Positions 26,446 through 38,104 are shown, numbered from the stretch's first letter. The stretch: 64,000 nt of DNA from Amia ocellicauda (GCF_036373705.1 NC_089867.1:24261323-24325322), one strand, 5' to 3'. The notes: a model not told the origin generated them from the sequence alone. A program made the numbers and translations.

Positions 26446-28860
26446 TATCCCCACAGGGCTGGAGGTTGAGATCACCGGTCTACTACTGCTAGTCCAGATG
26501 AAGGCAAGCAACTGCAAACAAGAAGATCCTTCCAGTGTGAAGGAGATCCTCGACTGATTCAGTGATAACGCAACCCCGGGTTTTAAGTTTTTCGATCATT
26601 ATCTACACACCTGGGACGGAAACGGACGAACCCAATGGGCGTTCCAAACACCTAAAGAGGTCATTAATATTCCTCTAATTATCACCGCAGTGTTGACAGT
26701 TCTCACCCACAAGCCCAAACCACTGGCCACATGGCTTCCTGCCCAATTCCTCGTCCCTCACCACACAGACAATCCTCGACCCCGTTCACCAGACGCCCCC
26801 CACACCACACACACAGAGTGCCTGCTGCTTACTCAGCCCATACTAGGGCTGCTGATGAAAGTTTCCATTGTCCCTAAATCAAGACATGGTTTACACCAGT
26901 CCCCCACTATCTCCCCAATCTCTTTAAGTGAAAACCCACTTTGTAGGTTGATATCATGTAATGCCTGAAAAGGAGTTTATCATTGTATTATGTTGACACA
27001 GCAGACTTGCAGAAGCTGTAATCCATGTTTTACATGATTAGATGGAAAATTACTTGTATACAGATACAGATAAAGCCAAATGAAAGACTGCGAAAGACCT
27101 TGAGAGGAGTTCCATCTGGCCAGAGAGAGGAACTTAATGGGTGGAGGGGAAATTATATGTATCTTTTACAAGTGATAAATGGTGTAACTTATTTAATGAA
27201 TATAATTGATTCAGTGCATCTGACTTTCACAGGCCATTCTGGGTCGGCACCCAGGAGGCGGAAACAGAATTAAAGTAAAGCAAAACACATGCTGGCCAAT
27301 AAGTCAATTAAGCCTCCCAGACCAGTACACGACTTACGACTTACAGAGGGTATTTCTTTATACAAAGGGTTTTGGGGAATGACTGAACGAACCCAGAAAC
27401 CAGCCTTCACACCTCCTCATTTCTAACTTTTCACTTTTTAGGAAATAACAGGATCAGCTGCTGCAGATCTACAGCAAATCCGTTGCACTACGTCCGGATC
27501 CATGCAAATGTCTCCAGATTTTTTTTTGTCGTTGCCGTCAGTCATCAGGAACACAGCGATTCATTTCAATACATTTCCCTGAGGAGGGAAGCTGGAGCTG
27601 CACAGGGGCTGTGGCCGGCTGCAGGGAAATGCTATGAAAATTGGGACACGGTCTAGGGCTGCTCGCTGAAGGACATGTATTCGAGTCTGAATGTGAACTT
27701 CTGGAGCGATGGGGATCAGATCAGGCCTTTTACTTGGAAGATCTCTTCCCCCTAGTGAGGAAACTAATTCTAGCAATAACATTAGTATCTTGTGCAAGGG
27801 TGTATCATCGTAGACCACAGCAAAACTGAGGACAAGACAGTATGACCTCTGTATTGACTTGCCTTGTCTTGACGAATCTGCTTTCTGATCCACAGAGACA
27901 CTGCACAACCTCTTGTAAACTGCAGTTTGTCCGCGCTCAGCCCCTTGAATGTCACTTAACTAAGTGCTGAAGCTGCAGCAAAATATAACACTACACAAGG
28001 AGCAGGACCACACATTTTTACCAATACATTTCTTTTTACCATGGTTCTGAAAAATATCACCAAGGACACAATTTACTTAACATTCTGGCACAAAGCCTTC
28101 TGGGAATTTTTTCACAAAGTCATACATCTGTTTATGAATCAGATTTGATAACTAATAACAGCTGCATTTTAATCCTTAAACTAGCAAATTGACCAATTAA
28201 GCACAATATATCTATCTATCTAAAGAGAAGAATTGTAGAAAAGCAACATTTTCATGATTTTCAACACAAAACTCTGATGATGAACGCGGTCGGGGTGTAT
28301 GGACCTCGGGGGCGATTTGGCCGCGTCTGTTCGGAAAGGCCCACGGAGTCGGTCACCGGTCACTCTTCCCAGGGTCACGGCCTCGATTTGAATCAGAGAC
28401 GCGAGGAGGATTTGAATTTCTACCTCCATTTAACGTAAGCAGGAACACGTCTGCAGCATGCAAAGTGACCGCCAGGATTTACATGTAATTGGAGCCGCTG
28501 TTTTCACACGTCTCGCACCGTACAGAGGATCAGCAGACATAGCCCACGGCAGCTCGCCAGCATGACACATTACAGCCCCGGTTATCAGCAGATGAATTAA
28601 CCGCAGTGCCAGCCACCTTTATGGGCACTGTGTTTGATTCTTTCGTGATTTTCAGCCCCAATCGAGACCAACGTCCTATTAAGTCTTACCCCCTTCTGCC
28701 CCATTTCTGTGGCCCTTGGTCGGAACATACTTTGTCAAAGTTTGTATGCCATCGCTTATAACTATGTAGCTCCAATGTATCAGTTTTCCTACTGTAAAAC
28801 TGGAAAAACACCGCACAAGTGGTGGCACAATCTTCTAAGAGTACCTAGAGGCAGATAACT

Positions 28861-28885
28861 ATATATATATATATATATATATATA
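28861..28885. repeat. (AT)n microsatellite
   Basis: Pure AT dinucleotide run ending in AAATAT. Confidence 0.9.
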
Positions 28886-29514
28886 AATATTGTTAATGGT
28901 TTAACTGTACACAGTTGCTAGGTCCAGTGAGTGTCGTGCGTTCAGGCCTGGTGACTGTGTTTGATGATGTCCAGTTTGTTTGTAGGTGACACCTGAACTT
29001 TCCACAACTTTCTACTACTCATTACTGGACAAAAGCATGGAGTTCATTCCTCCCCTGTTTACACCAAGCGCAGACCCTCTCCCAAATTCTGCAACGGCAT
29101 ACAGGTATAACAGCAAGGTCTGCTGCACTGAGAAAGAAGCAGAAAAAAGAAAACTATGCAAAGCAAGAGCCAGTGTGAGAGAACTCTTTATCATTAAGGC
29201 ATGCCTCATTTCCATAGGCAGTTTTATTTTCACATTACTACTATATCCCGGGCTCCCTGTAAGCATGTGAGCGTGCAGAACCGCTGATTTGAGTATCCTG
29301 CTCTGGGCTACCTGTTTGGAAAGAGAGGGCACCTGGAGAGAGACAAAGGGAGGGAGAGGGAGAGAGGGAGGGAGACAGAGAGAGAGAAGGAGGCACTCTG
29401 CTCGGCTGGCTGGACGTCTCTGCTCTCTCTGACCTTGGGAGAAACCAGGCAACAGGGATTGGTGCTCTTGGACTGGGTCTGTCTGCCTGCAGCTGCATCT
29501 ATCATCTAAACAAG

Positions 29515-29929
29515 GTAGGTCTGTCTGCATCGCTTTCTCGGCCACTCTGGAGCTGTATCTGTTGTTCTTGGACCTCTCTATGTATCCTGACTGGGCTTAC
29601 TTCATCTGTTCAACCCCTGCCTTCCTTCTCCCCTCCTCAGGTGCTCTCTCCCTCTCTCTCTATCAAACTGACCTAATCCCCCCACTTCCCCTTCAACCCC
29701 CAGTCTCTCCCTCCACCACAGGTCAGTTATCTAACCTTTCTCCACCCGTCTCTCTCTCTCCTCCCTCCCTGACAGTGTGTCCATTTATGTCCCTGCACTC
29801 ATGAAGAGCATAAGAAATAAATGAAGTCACTATGTCTCTTCCCCTTCTTCCCCTCTTCCACCTGATTTGCTTCACCTTGTCCCCTTCTTCAATGAAGGCA
29901 CATCTCCCCTCTCTGTCCCTCTCACACAG
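29515..29929 (+). other. Candidate intron in the tas1r3 5' untranslated region
   Basis: A good donor (ACAAG/GTAGGT) ends at 29,514. After a pyrimidine-rich stretch, a good acceptor (CTCTCACACAG) ends at 29,929, only 12 bases before the tas1r3 start codon. This suggests a non-coding first exon ending at 29,514. Its 5' end cannot be placed. Confidence 0.45.
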
Positions 29930-29941
29930 CGGTCAGTGAGA

Positions 29942-32900
29942 ATGCAGTGGGTGTTGAGGATGCTGCTGTTGAGCAGCGTTCTCAGTCCCGGCCACGCTGA
30001 GGACGGCTTCCCAGCGTGGTTTAAAAACATCTCCACCGACCTGTTTTGGTCCAAAGGGGACATCATGCTGGGGGGGATCTTTCCCATCAATGAACTCGGC
30101 AACTCCAGCTCGAGCCAGCGGGAGCAGCCCGACGACGTACACTGCGACAGGTAACCACTCACCTGCCCATGCCGACAGCTCCAGGGAAGGGGGTCTGGCA
30201 GTCTTCAGACCTGACCACATGTCAGTAAACCTCAAGCGTGCCACCCTAAGCCCTAAACAGATTCCTACTGCTGGAACAATTAAAAAATGTGGGGGAAAAA
30301 AGTATTTGATCCCCTGCTGATTTTGTACGTTTGCCCACTGACAAAGAAATGATCAGTCTATCATTTTAATGGTAGGTGTATTTTAACAGTGAGAGACAGA
30401 ATAACAACAACAAAAATCCAGAAAAACGCATTTCAAAAAAGTTATACATTGATTTGCATGTTAATGAGGGAAATAAGTATTTGACCCCTTCGACTTAGTA
30501 CTTGTGGCAAAACCCTTTCATGGCAATCACAGAGGTCAGACGTTTCTTGTAGTTGGCCACCAGGTTTACACACATCTCAGAGGGATTTTGTCCCACTCCT
30601 CTTTGCAGATCCTCTCCAAGTCATTAAGGTTTCGAGGCTGACGTTTGGCAACTCGAACCTTCAGCTCCTTCCACAGATTTTCTATGGGATTAAGGTCTGG
30701 AGACTGGCTAGGCCACTCCAGGACCTTAATGTGCTTCTTCTTGAGCCACTCCTTTGTTGCCTTGGCTGTGTGTTTTGGGTCATTGTCATGCTGGAATACC
30801 AATCCACGACCCATTTTCAATGCCCTGGCTGAGGGAAGGAGGTTCTCACCCAAGATCTGACGGTACATGGCCCCATCCATCGTCCCTTTGATGCGGTGCA
30901 GTTGTCCTGTCCCCTTAGCAGAAAAACACCCCCAAAGCATAATGTTTCCACCTCCATGTTTGACGGTGGGGATGGTGTTCTTGGGGTCATTCCTCCTCCT
31001 CCAAACACAGCGAGTTGAGTTGATGCCAAAGAGCTCGATTTTGGTCTCATCTGACCACAACACTTTCACCCAGTTCACCATTCAGATGTTGGCAAACTTC
31101 AGACGGGCCTGTACATGTGCTTTCTTGAGCAGGGGAACCTTGCGGGCGCTGCAGGATTTCAGTCCTTCATGGCGTAGTGTGTTAGTGTGTTACCAATTGT
31201 TTTCTTGGTGACTATGGTCCCAGCTGCCTTGAGATCATTAACAAGATCCTCCCGTGTAGTTCTGGGCTGATTCCTCACCGTTCTCATGATCATTGAAACT
31301 CCACAAGGTGAGATCTTGCATGGAGCCCCAGACCGAGGGAGACTGACAGTTATTTTGCGTTTCTTCCATTTGCGAATAATCACACCAACTGTTGTCACCT
31401 TCTCACCAAGCTGCTTGGCGATGCTCTTGTAGCCCATTCCAGCCTTGTGTAGGTCTACAATCTTGTCCCTGACATCCATGGACAGCTCTTTGGTCTTGGC
31501 CATGGTGGAGAGTTTGGAATCTGATTGATTGATTGTTCTGTGGACAGGTGTCTTTTATACAGGTAACGAGCTGAGATTAGGAGCACTCCCTTTAAGAGAG
31601 TCTCAGCTCGTTACCTGTATAAAAGACACCTGGGAGCCAGAAATCTTGCTGATTGATAGGGGATCAAATACTTATTTCCCTCATTAACATGAAAATCAAT
31701 TTATAACTTTTTTGAAATGCGTTTTTCTGGATTTTTTTGCTGTTATTCTGTCTCTCACTGTCAGTGGGCAAAATCAGCAGGGGATCAAATACTTTTTTCC
31801 CCCACTGTACATAGTAGACATGCTTTTTATGTTCGTGTTTTTAAAATAAAAACATTCTATAAAATGCCTGCTGCTTCAAATACCAAGATGCTGATGTAGA
31901 AGCAGTGTGAAAAGCTTGGGGTTTTCATTTAGTAGACTGTTGTCAATGAGAGGGGACAAACCCAACCATATTTTTTTGTTTGTTGGTTTTAAATGAGCAT
32001 ATGGTTCACCTCAATGTGGAAGCGGGCGAGTTCTGAAAACATTAGATTTCCTTAATGATGCTCTGGTTGATATAAGACATACAGACGGGTGACAAATTCA
32101 ATGAAAAACCTGAATGAATGAGTGGAGGAACATAACGAATGCAGATGCCTCCAAACAGGTGTACTGCATGGTACAATTAAGCAATTAACATCCGGTCACG
32201 CTCTATGGCATGTATACAAATGCTGAGCAGGCACAGTTGACCTCAATTTTGGACCAAGATGGCAAGAGGAAAGGATCTAAGTGCCTGTGAAAGATGGGTC
32301 ATTATTGGGGCACGAATGGCAGGAGCTTCAGTTACACAGATACTCAACTGGCTCGTGTTCTGGACAAGTGGGTGAGTGCATGTGTGGGACACCAAGAGAA
32401 CGGGACAGGCCTGACTGCTGGACCCCTACAGTGAGGGGGTCCAGAGGCTCTATTATGCTGTGGGGGGCATTTTCCTGGCATGCTTTGGGTCCACTTGTCC
32501 CCTTAGAGGGAAGGGTCACTGCAAATCATTACACAGTTATTCTGAGTGATCACCTCTATCCTGATGGGAGTGGTCTCTTACAGGATGACAATGCCCCATC
32601 CACAGGGCACGAGGTCTCACTGAATGGTCTGACGAATATGAAAATGATGTGACTCATATGCTATGGCCTTCGCAGTCACCAGATCTCAACCCAGTTGAAC
32701 ACCTATGGGACACATTCAGGATCAGATTTTCAGATCAGTTGGTAAATTATTTACTTGTTAAACCAGCAGTGTAGGATGTTTTGAGCTTGTTGTCGATGTG
32801 CGCGGTGTTCTTGTCCCCGCTCTGTGTGGGCGTCACTGTTGACTGATGACTGAATTGCACTCACGCTGTGTTCCGGGGGCATGTTGTGGTCTGCAGCTCG

Positions 32901-35079
32901 ACCCATCATAATTCATGCTCTCGCCACGGTCGTCTCCGCTCCCAGAGCGCTGTAACCCTGTCTCCCCCGATGGCAGGGTCCTGTCCTACGGCGTGAGCCA
33001 GGTGCTGGTGATGAAGTTTGCAGTGGACGAGATCAACTCCTCTCCCCTCGTGCTCCCTGATACCAGTCTGGGCTTCGAAATCTATGACTCGTGCCGACAG
33101 CCCTCGGTCATCATGCAGCCGGCCATGCTGTTCCTGAGCGAGGGGAAGTCCCAAAGCATTCGTGTGCTGTGCAATTACACGGGCTACAGCACACGCGTGG
33201 CGGCTGTCATCGGGCCCTCCACCTCCGAGATGGTCTCCATCACGGGCAAACTCTTCAGCTTCTTCCTCATGCCACAGGTAGGCATAGCCACATAAGTTTC
33301 TCAGCAACACTCCCAAGCACAGCATCTGGGCAACACTGAATTCCTCCGACCACTGTCATGCTGTTACACCTCCACAACAACAGCTCCACAGCCCAAGGTC
33401 ATTGCCCGATCCCCTGACTAGGCAGAGGACAGTAACAGATGAGCCCCTGGAGAACTGACCACAGTCCTGAAAGGCTTGGCTTTTTCCTTCCCTCTTGCAG
33501 ATCAGCTACTCAGCCACGAGCGACAAGTTCAGCGACAAGAAGCAGTTCCCGTCCTTCCTGCGCACCGTGCCCAGTGACCGGCGCCAGGCCGAGGCCATGG
33601 TGCAGCTGGTGCTGCGGTTCGAATGGAACTGGATCGCGGTGGTGGGCAGCGAGGATGAGTACGGCAAACAGGGCCTGCGGCAGTTCTCGTTGCTGGCCAG
33701 CCAGCAGTCCATCTGCATCGCCTACGAGGCCTTGATCCCTGTCTACACCTCCTCGAAGGCCACCATCAAGGACATCCTGCAACGCATCAACCAGACCGAC
33801 GTGGGCGTGGTGGTGCTGTTTGCCCTGCCCAGTGCGGCCATGGACTTCTTCTCTATGGTGAGTGAGCCCAGGACCGCCGCTCCAGTGGGCTCTGACACTG
33901 TAATCAGGGATAGCAGAGACACAAAATATTGGTTGCTGGTTTATAAAACGAGAGTTACACAAAATTAATTGAATTCTGAGAGCCATTATTGGCAGAGCAC
34001 TTTTCTGACAAAGGAAAGCAGGGTGACGAAAACAGTCAGTTTGTACCCTGATACATTTGTGCCACTCTCTAAAATTCTGCTGTGTTCTGTGACGAGGTGT
34101 CAACTCTCTCTGCACCGAGAGAGCGATGGCTCCGCTTCTCAGGAACTGTGGTTTTGTCTACTTTCTGCAGGTGATCAGCAGTAAGATGCAGAAGGTGTGG
34201 GTGGGCAGCACCGCCTGGGCCCTGGACAAGAATTTAGTCTCCATGGAGGGCATCCGAACGGTGGGCACAGTGCTGGCCTTCGCCGATAGGAACCAGAAGC
34301 TGGAGCTCTTCGAGAACTACACCTACGCCTTCTTATCCCGGCTGGAGCGCGAGCAGCTCAACGGCACCTCCAATGCCAACAGCACCAAAACTGTGGACTT
34401 CCCCTTGGCTGATCCTTGTCCCTCCTGCCGGGGCCTGACTCTGCAGAACATATCCATGGCCACGGATGCCCGGCTGCAGCGCACAGCCTTCAGCGTGTAC
34501 ACGGCGGTCTACAGCGTGGCCCACGCCCTGCACAAGCTGCTCAAGTGCAACCAAACACGCTGCCTGAAGAAGGGCTCGGTGCTCTATTCCTGGCAGGTTA
34601 GTACCGTCCTGACCTGAGTTTAAGATGGCTACCTGCCTTTTCACAGATGAGACACTTTAAAAATGACAAAGATGTGCTGAGCTTGAATCGGTAGGTGGTC
34701 TTGTTCTAAAAGGAGACACCAAGCCAACCTCCTGTGTACAGGACAGCTTGATGTGCCTGCCTGCCCCCACACTGTCCTCTCTGTGTCGTTTCAATGAGGC
34801 GTGAGCATAACCTCCCCCTGCTCTCATCCCCCTTTAAAGCTGCTGGAAGTGCTGAAGACCATTTCTTTTGACATCAATGGCACTCAGTTCAAGTTCAACG
34901 AAGAGGGGAACCCCAGCATCGGGTACACGGTGCTCACATGGATATGGGGCAAAGACCAGGTCGAATTCCAGGACATCGGCAGCTATGTGGAAAAGTTGGA
35001 ACTGAAGAAGGAGCTCATCAAGTGGCATCAGAGCACGTCTAATGAGGTACGCCTGCTGCTTTAAGGCTAGGACCTCATT

Positions 35080-35142
<63 letters not shown>

Positions 35143-37926
35143 AACTGCACCGTCTTTGGCTAATGTATTCCATCTCCCTAAATAACGTGTGATGCAGTTG
35201 CTAGTGTCCAATATGTTGTGAACCTGCCACTATTTCACAGTGATCCACCCAAAGCCAGGGTAAGAGTGGAAGTGCTGACAACTATCACCTTATCCTTGTC
35301 CTTTGTGAACTCATTCTTGCTGTCATTATTGCTGTGATTACCACACCGTATGTCCCTTGTCCTGTCCTGTCCCCTCCCCTGTGGGGCTGCTCTGTCCTCA
35401 GGTCCCAAAGTCCACCTGCTCTGCCAACTGTCAAACTGGCCAGGTGCGCCGAGTGAAAGGATTCCACTCCTGCTGCTTTGACTGCATTGACTGCAATGAG
35501 GGGACTTTCCAGAACCGCACAGGTGGGTCAGCGGCTTTGCACCCACCACCCGTCACATGCACATTCTTACCCTGCTCGCTTTCCCCTCTCTGTGTTTCTC
35601 TCTCCATCTAACTCTCCATCCCTCTTGCTCCCCCTCTCACCTGCCAGAGGACTTCCAGTGCACAGACTGTCCGGTCGGCCAGTGGTCGACCCCGCGGAGC
35701 AACCAGTGCATAGATCCCACCTTCCACTACCTGGAGTGGAATCAGAACGAGTCCCTGGGGCTGGTGCTGGGCGCGGTGGTGGTGCTGGCCTGCCATGCGG
35801 CCGTGGGGTGGCTGTTCCTACGGCACTGGGGGTCCCCGCTGGTGTGCGCCTCGGGGGGGAGTCTCAGCGCCCTGGCCCTGCTCAGCCTGTCGGGGGGGTG
35901 TGCCAGCCTCTCCCTCTTTCTGGGCCAGCCGGGGGACGTGGTGTGCCGTCTGCAGCAGCCCCTCAATGCCATCTTCCCCACCTTCGCCCTCGCCACTGTC
36001 CTGGCCATCTCACTGCAGGTATGAGACTGGAGCCGCTCCACGCGATGAAGCTGGGAGCAGACATGGGGGTACAAATGTTATTGCAATGCTCTTCAAATAC
36101 TTACAAGACTGTGTTTCAGGTGAGTATGAACAGGGTGTGAGGGAAGAAGGGGCAGCACAACACAATCTTAAAAGTATTTGAAGAGCACCGCAAAGGCATT
36201 TGACTCCATGTCGGGCTGTGAGGTGTCATGTAAGTCTTCCACAACTGTTTCTGTAGGCAGTTTAAACATTTTGCTTTTGGATCTTGTCACATCTGGAGTT
36301 TTCTTGCTCTAAAACGTATTCTAGCACCCTGGGTTTGCAGCACTTATTCTTCAAACAAATTCCTGATATTCGAAAAACATCAGGACACTGGGAAAATGAG
36401 CTTAAGTGACTCAGGTCACTTTTATTATGTTGTGTGATCTGATTTCACATGGTGGTGAAAGTTTTATGTGTGTAACTCTACATCTGTTGACAGGTTCATG
36501 TTGATGAGATTGGTATTCGCCAAAGTATACACTAATTGAAAGTTAATAGCTGACAGTCTGACTTGTACAAGAACAACAACATACACTAAAGCAGGGGTCT
36601 CCAACCCTGGTCCTGGAGAGCCCCAATCCAGTTTATCTTATAGGTCACCCTAAAGCACCAATTTCTAAATCCTAGGAACACATGTGAGTTATTAATCAAT
36701 TAAGCAAATCAACCAAGGGAGCTCTTGCTCAGAGAGGCTGCAGGTATTCTGATAATTGCTTCAATGGTTTCTAAATTACTGAATTTACCAAACCACAGCT
36801 TCACTGATCTGACTGAAATACTTCCAGGTGTTTATAAATTGGCAATAGAAGGGTGACCTCCAAAATCTGCTGGATAGGGACACTCCAGGACCAGGGTTGG
36901 AGACCCCTGCACTAAAGAAATCGGGTGTAAACAGTGTAATTTAGGGTTTCCTTTCTTTTCTTCTAGTCCAGCAATTCAGTAACTCTATATTCAGTATAAT
37001 TTAGGTCTGGAGCAAATCAGAACTTGGACCTACCTGCAAATCATGACATAACCTATTGTGCTTGTATTAATAAGAAGTGGAAAGTGACTTCTTATAATAC
37101 ATTTAGCCCAGACTGGAAACAGGTTTATAATGTGCGATTCGTGGGTTGGTCAAAGTTTTGATTTGGTCTGGGCCTAAACAATAACAAAGAACATGTTAGT
37201 GGGCCAGTCCAGTCAAACCCCCCCGGGAGTTTCTCAGCGCTGGGCTGCGAGTAGCGATATGTCATTAACGGCTGGCATTGCCTCGCCCGCTCCTTCCCCC
37301 CCTGGCAGGTGATCTACGTGACGGAGTTCCCCGGGGCCACCCCCTCGAGGCTGGAGTCCCTGCGTGGGTTGGGCAGCTGGCTGGTGGTGCTGGCAGTGTG
37401 CAGCGTGCAGGCCGGGCTGTGCGGCTGGTTCGTGGAAGAGGGGCAACCCCACTCCCAGTACGTGGCCAGAATGAAGGTCAACTTTGTGGAGAGCTTCCTG
37501 CGATGCGAGGTGGAGCCCATGGTCGGCTTCGGTCTGATGTACGGCTTCAACGGGCTGCTGGCTCTCGTCTCCTTCATGTGCACTTTCATGGCGCAAAAGC
37601 CAGCCAAGCAGTACAACCTGGCACGGGACATCACTTTCTCCACCCTGGCCTACTGCGTGGTGTGGGTGGTCTTCATCCCCATCTACACCGGCCTGCAGGA
37701 GAAGACCAAGTCCCTGGCCCAGATGGCAGCCATCTTGCTCAGCAATCTAGGGCTGCTGGCCGCCTACTTCTTCCCCAAGTGCCACCTGCTGCTGACCACC
37801 CCCGACCTCAACACACTAGACTACTTCCGCACATACCTAGAGGGCGCCCCCCTAAAACAGGAGGACAGTCAGGAGAACCAGGGTGACCAGGGGGGAGCAA
37901 ATGGGCAGGGGGCCCAAGAGAAGTAG
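29942..37926 (+). CDS. tas1r3: Taste receptor type 1 member 3 (class C GPCR), eight exons
   Basis: Common subunit of T1R heterodimers, at the taste-cell membrane. Exons: 29942-30150, about 32946-33277, 33501-33857, 34171-34596, 34840-35046, 35402-35522, 35648-36018, 37309-37926; about 879 aa. Exon 1 has a signal peptide and GGIFPINE. The Venus-flytrap domain carries [19 protein letters not shown] and [15 protein letters not shown]. The cysteine-rich linker [16 protein letters not shown] is nearly identical to what I know of T1R3 in other vertebrates. The seven-helix domain starts near [12 protein letters not shown] and ends [17 protein letters not shown], followed by a Gln/Asn/Gly-rich tail as in mammalian T1R3. 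Two introns, after DFFSM and after TVLAISLQ, are extra to the six-exon plan of the neighbouring T1R. Exon 1 ends in phase 2 at its best donor but no AG fits that phase at exon 2, so the first junction is uncertain. Confidence 0.92.
30566..31503 (-). pseudogene. Tc1-family transposase, multiply broken
   Basis: Reading on the minus strand, 31,503-31,159 is the DNA-binding half (114 aa) and 31,081-30,566 the catalytic half with the three DDE acidic residues still present. It shares the 8-base ACACACTA duplication of copy 1. It adds a deletion near 31,075-31,090 and a one-base loss near 30,585 that truncates the C-terminus. It cannot encode an active enzyme. Confidence 0.92.
31545..31632. repeat. 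Foldback of Tc1 copy 2
   Basis: Perfect inverted arms of about 32 bp around a 24 bp loop, equivalent to 11,549-11,635 in copy 1. Confidence 0.88.
32259..32740 (+). pseudogene. Fossil transposase of a second Tc1-like subfamily, in tas1r3 intron 1
   Basis: Starts ATGGCAAGAGGAAAGGATCT ([11 protein letters not shown]...) and continues to [17 protein letters not shown], a Tc1-family catalytic motif. In between are [11 protein letters not shown] and [13 protein letters not shown], the region of the second catalytic Asp. The reading frame changes at least twice and the stretch is far too short for a 340-residue transposase, so an internal deletion has removed most of the N-terminal half. The sequence differs strongly from the two other Tc1 copies, so it is a separate, older insertion. 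Terminal repeats were not identified. Confidence 0.82.
35081..35140. repeat. (CA)n microsatellite in tas1r3 intron 5
   Basis: Thirty uninterrupted CA units only 35 bp downstream of a splice donor (35,047). Confidence 0.97.
36087..36187. repeat. Inverted repeat in the last tas1r3 intron
   Basis: A 16 bp perfect inverted repeat (36,087-36,102 and 36,172-36,187, TGCTCTTCAAATACTT), extendable to about 22 bp with two mismatches, with a 69 bp loop. Possibly the remnant of a small foldback transposon. Confidence 0.75.
36592..36909. mobile_element. Non-autonomous hAT-like element in the last tas1r3 intron
   Basis: 318 bp with terminal inverted repeats starting CAGGGGTCTCCAACCCTGGT at both ends. It is flanked by a perfect 8 bp target duplication, CACTAAAG (36,584-36,591 and 36,910-36,917). 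An 8 bp duplication and CAGGG-type ends fit hAT miniature elements common in fish genomes. It has no coding capacity. Confidence 0.9.
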
Positions 37927-37932
37927 ACTCCA

Positions 37933-37955
37933 CACACACACACACACACACACAC
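37933..37955. repeat. (CA)n microsatellite in the tas1r3 3' UTR
   Basis: About eleven CA units starting seven bases after the stop codon. Confidence 0.9.
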
Positions 37956-38098
37956 TGTCAACTGTACAATTCCCATTGTAAATGTCCCACTTCCATCACA
38001 AAGCCATAGTCCATCCTGCAGGACAGAAGACATCTGAATCCCCACCGGAGCAGAAGGAGAGACTGTTTTCACTCAACCGGAGCTGAAACACCAATCTA

Positions 38099-38104
38099 AA
38101 TAAA
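38099..38104 (+). terminator. Candidate tas1r3 polyadenylation signal
   Basis: First AATAAA after the tas1r3 stop codon, about 170 bases downstream, which would give a short 3' UTR. Confidence 0.6.

Larger units (their letters stand above)
26446..29929. promoter_or_regulatory. Shared upstream region between two divergent T1R genes
   Basis: About 3.5 kb separates the start codons of the tas1r2-like gene (minus) and tas1r3 (plus). I see no coding exon in it. It holds an (AT)n run at 28,861-28,885 and a GA-rich tract at 29,337-29,392. The divergent layout makes it a candidate shared regulatory region. No TATA box or CpG island is clear enough to place a transcription start. Confidence 0.5.
30287..31807 (-). 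mobile_element. Tc1-type DNA transposon, decayed (copy 2), in tas1r3 intron 1
   Basis: Same family as 11,320-12,907 but in reverse orientation, inserted in the first intron of tas1r3 antisense to it. The right end (CCCCCACTG followed by TA) is intact. The left end has lost the CAG tip and its flanking TA. The 5' inverted repeat, on the right as drawn, lacks about 40 bp near 31,760 compared with copy 1. Confidence 0.93.
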
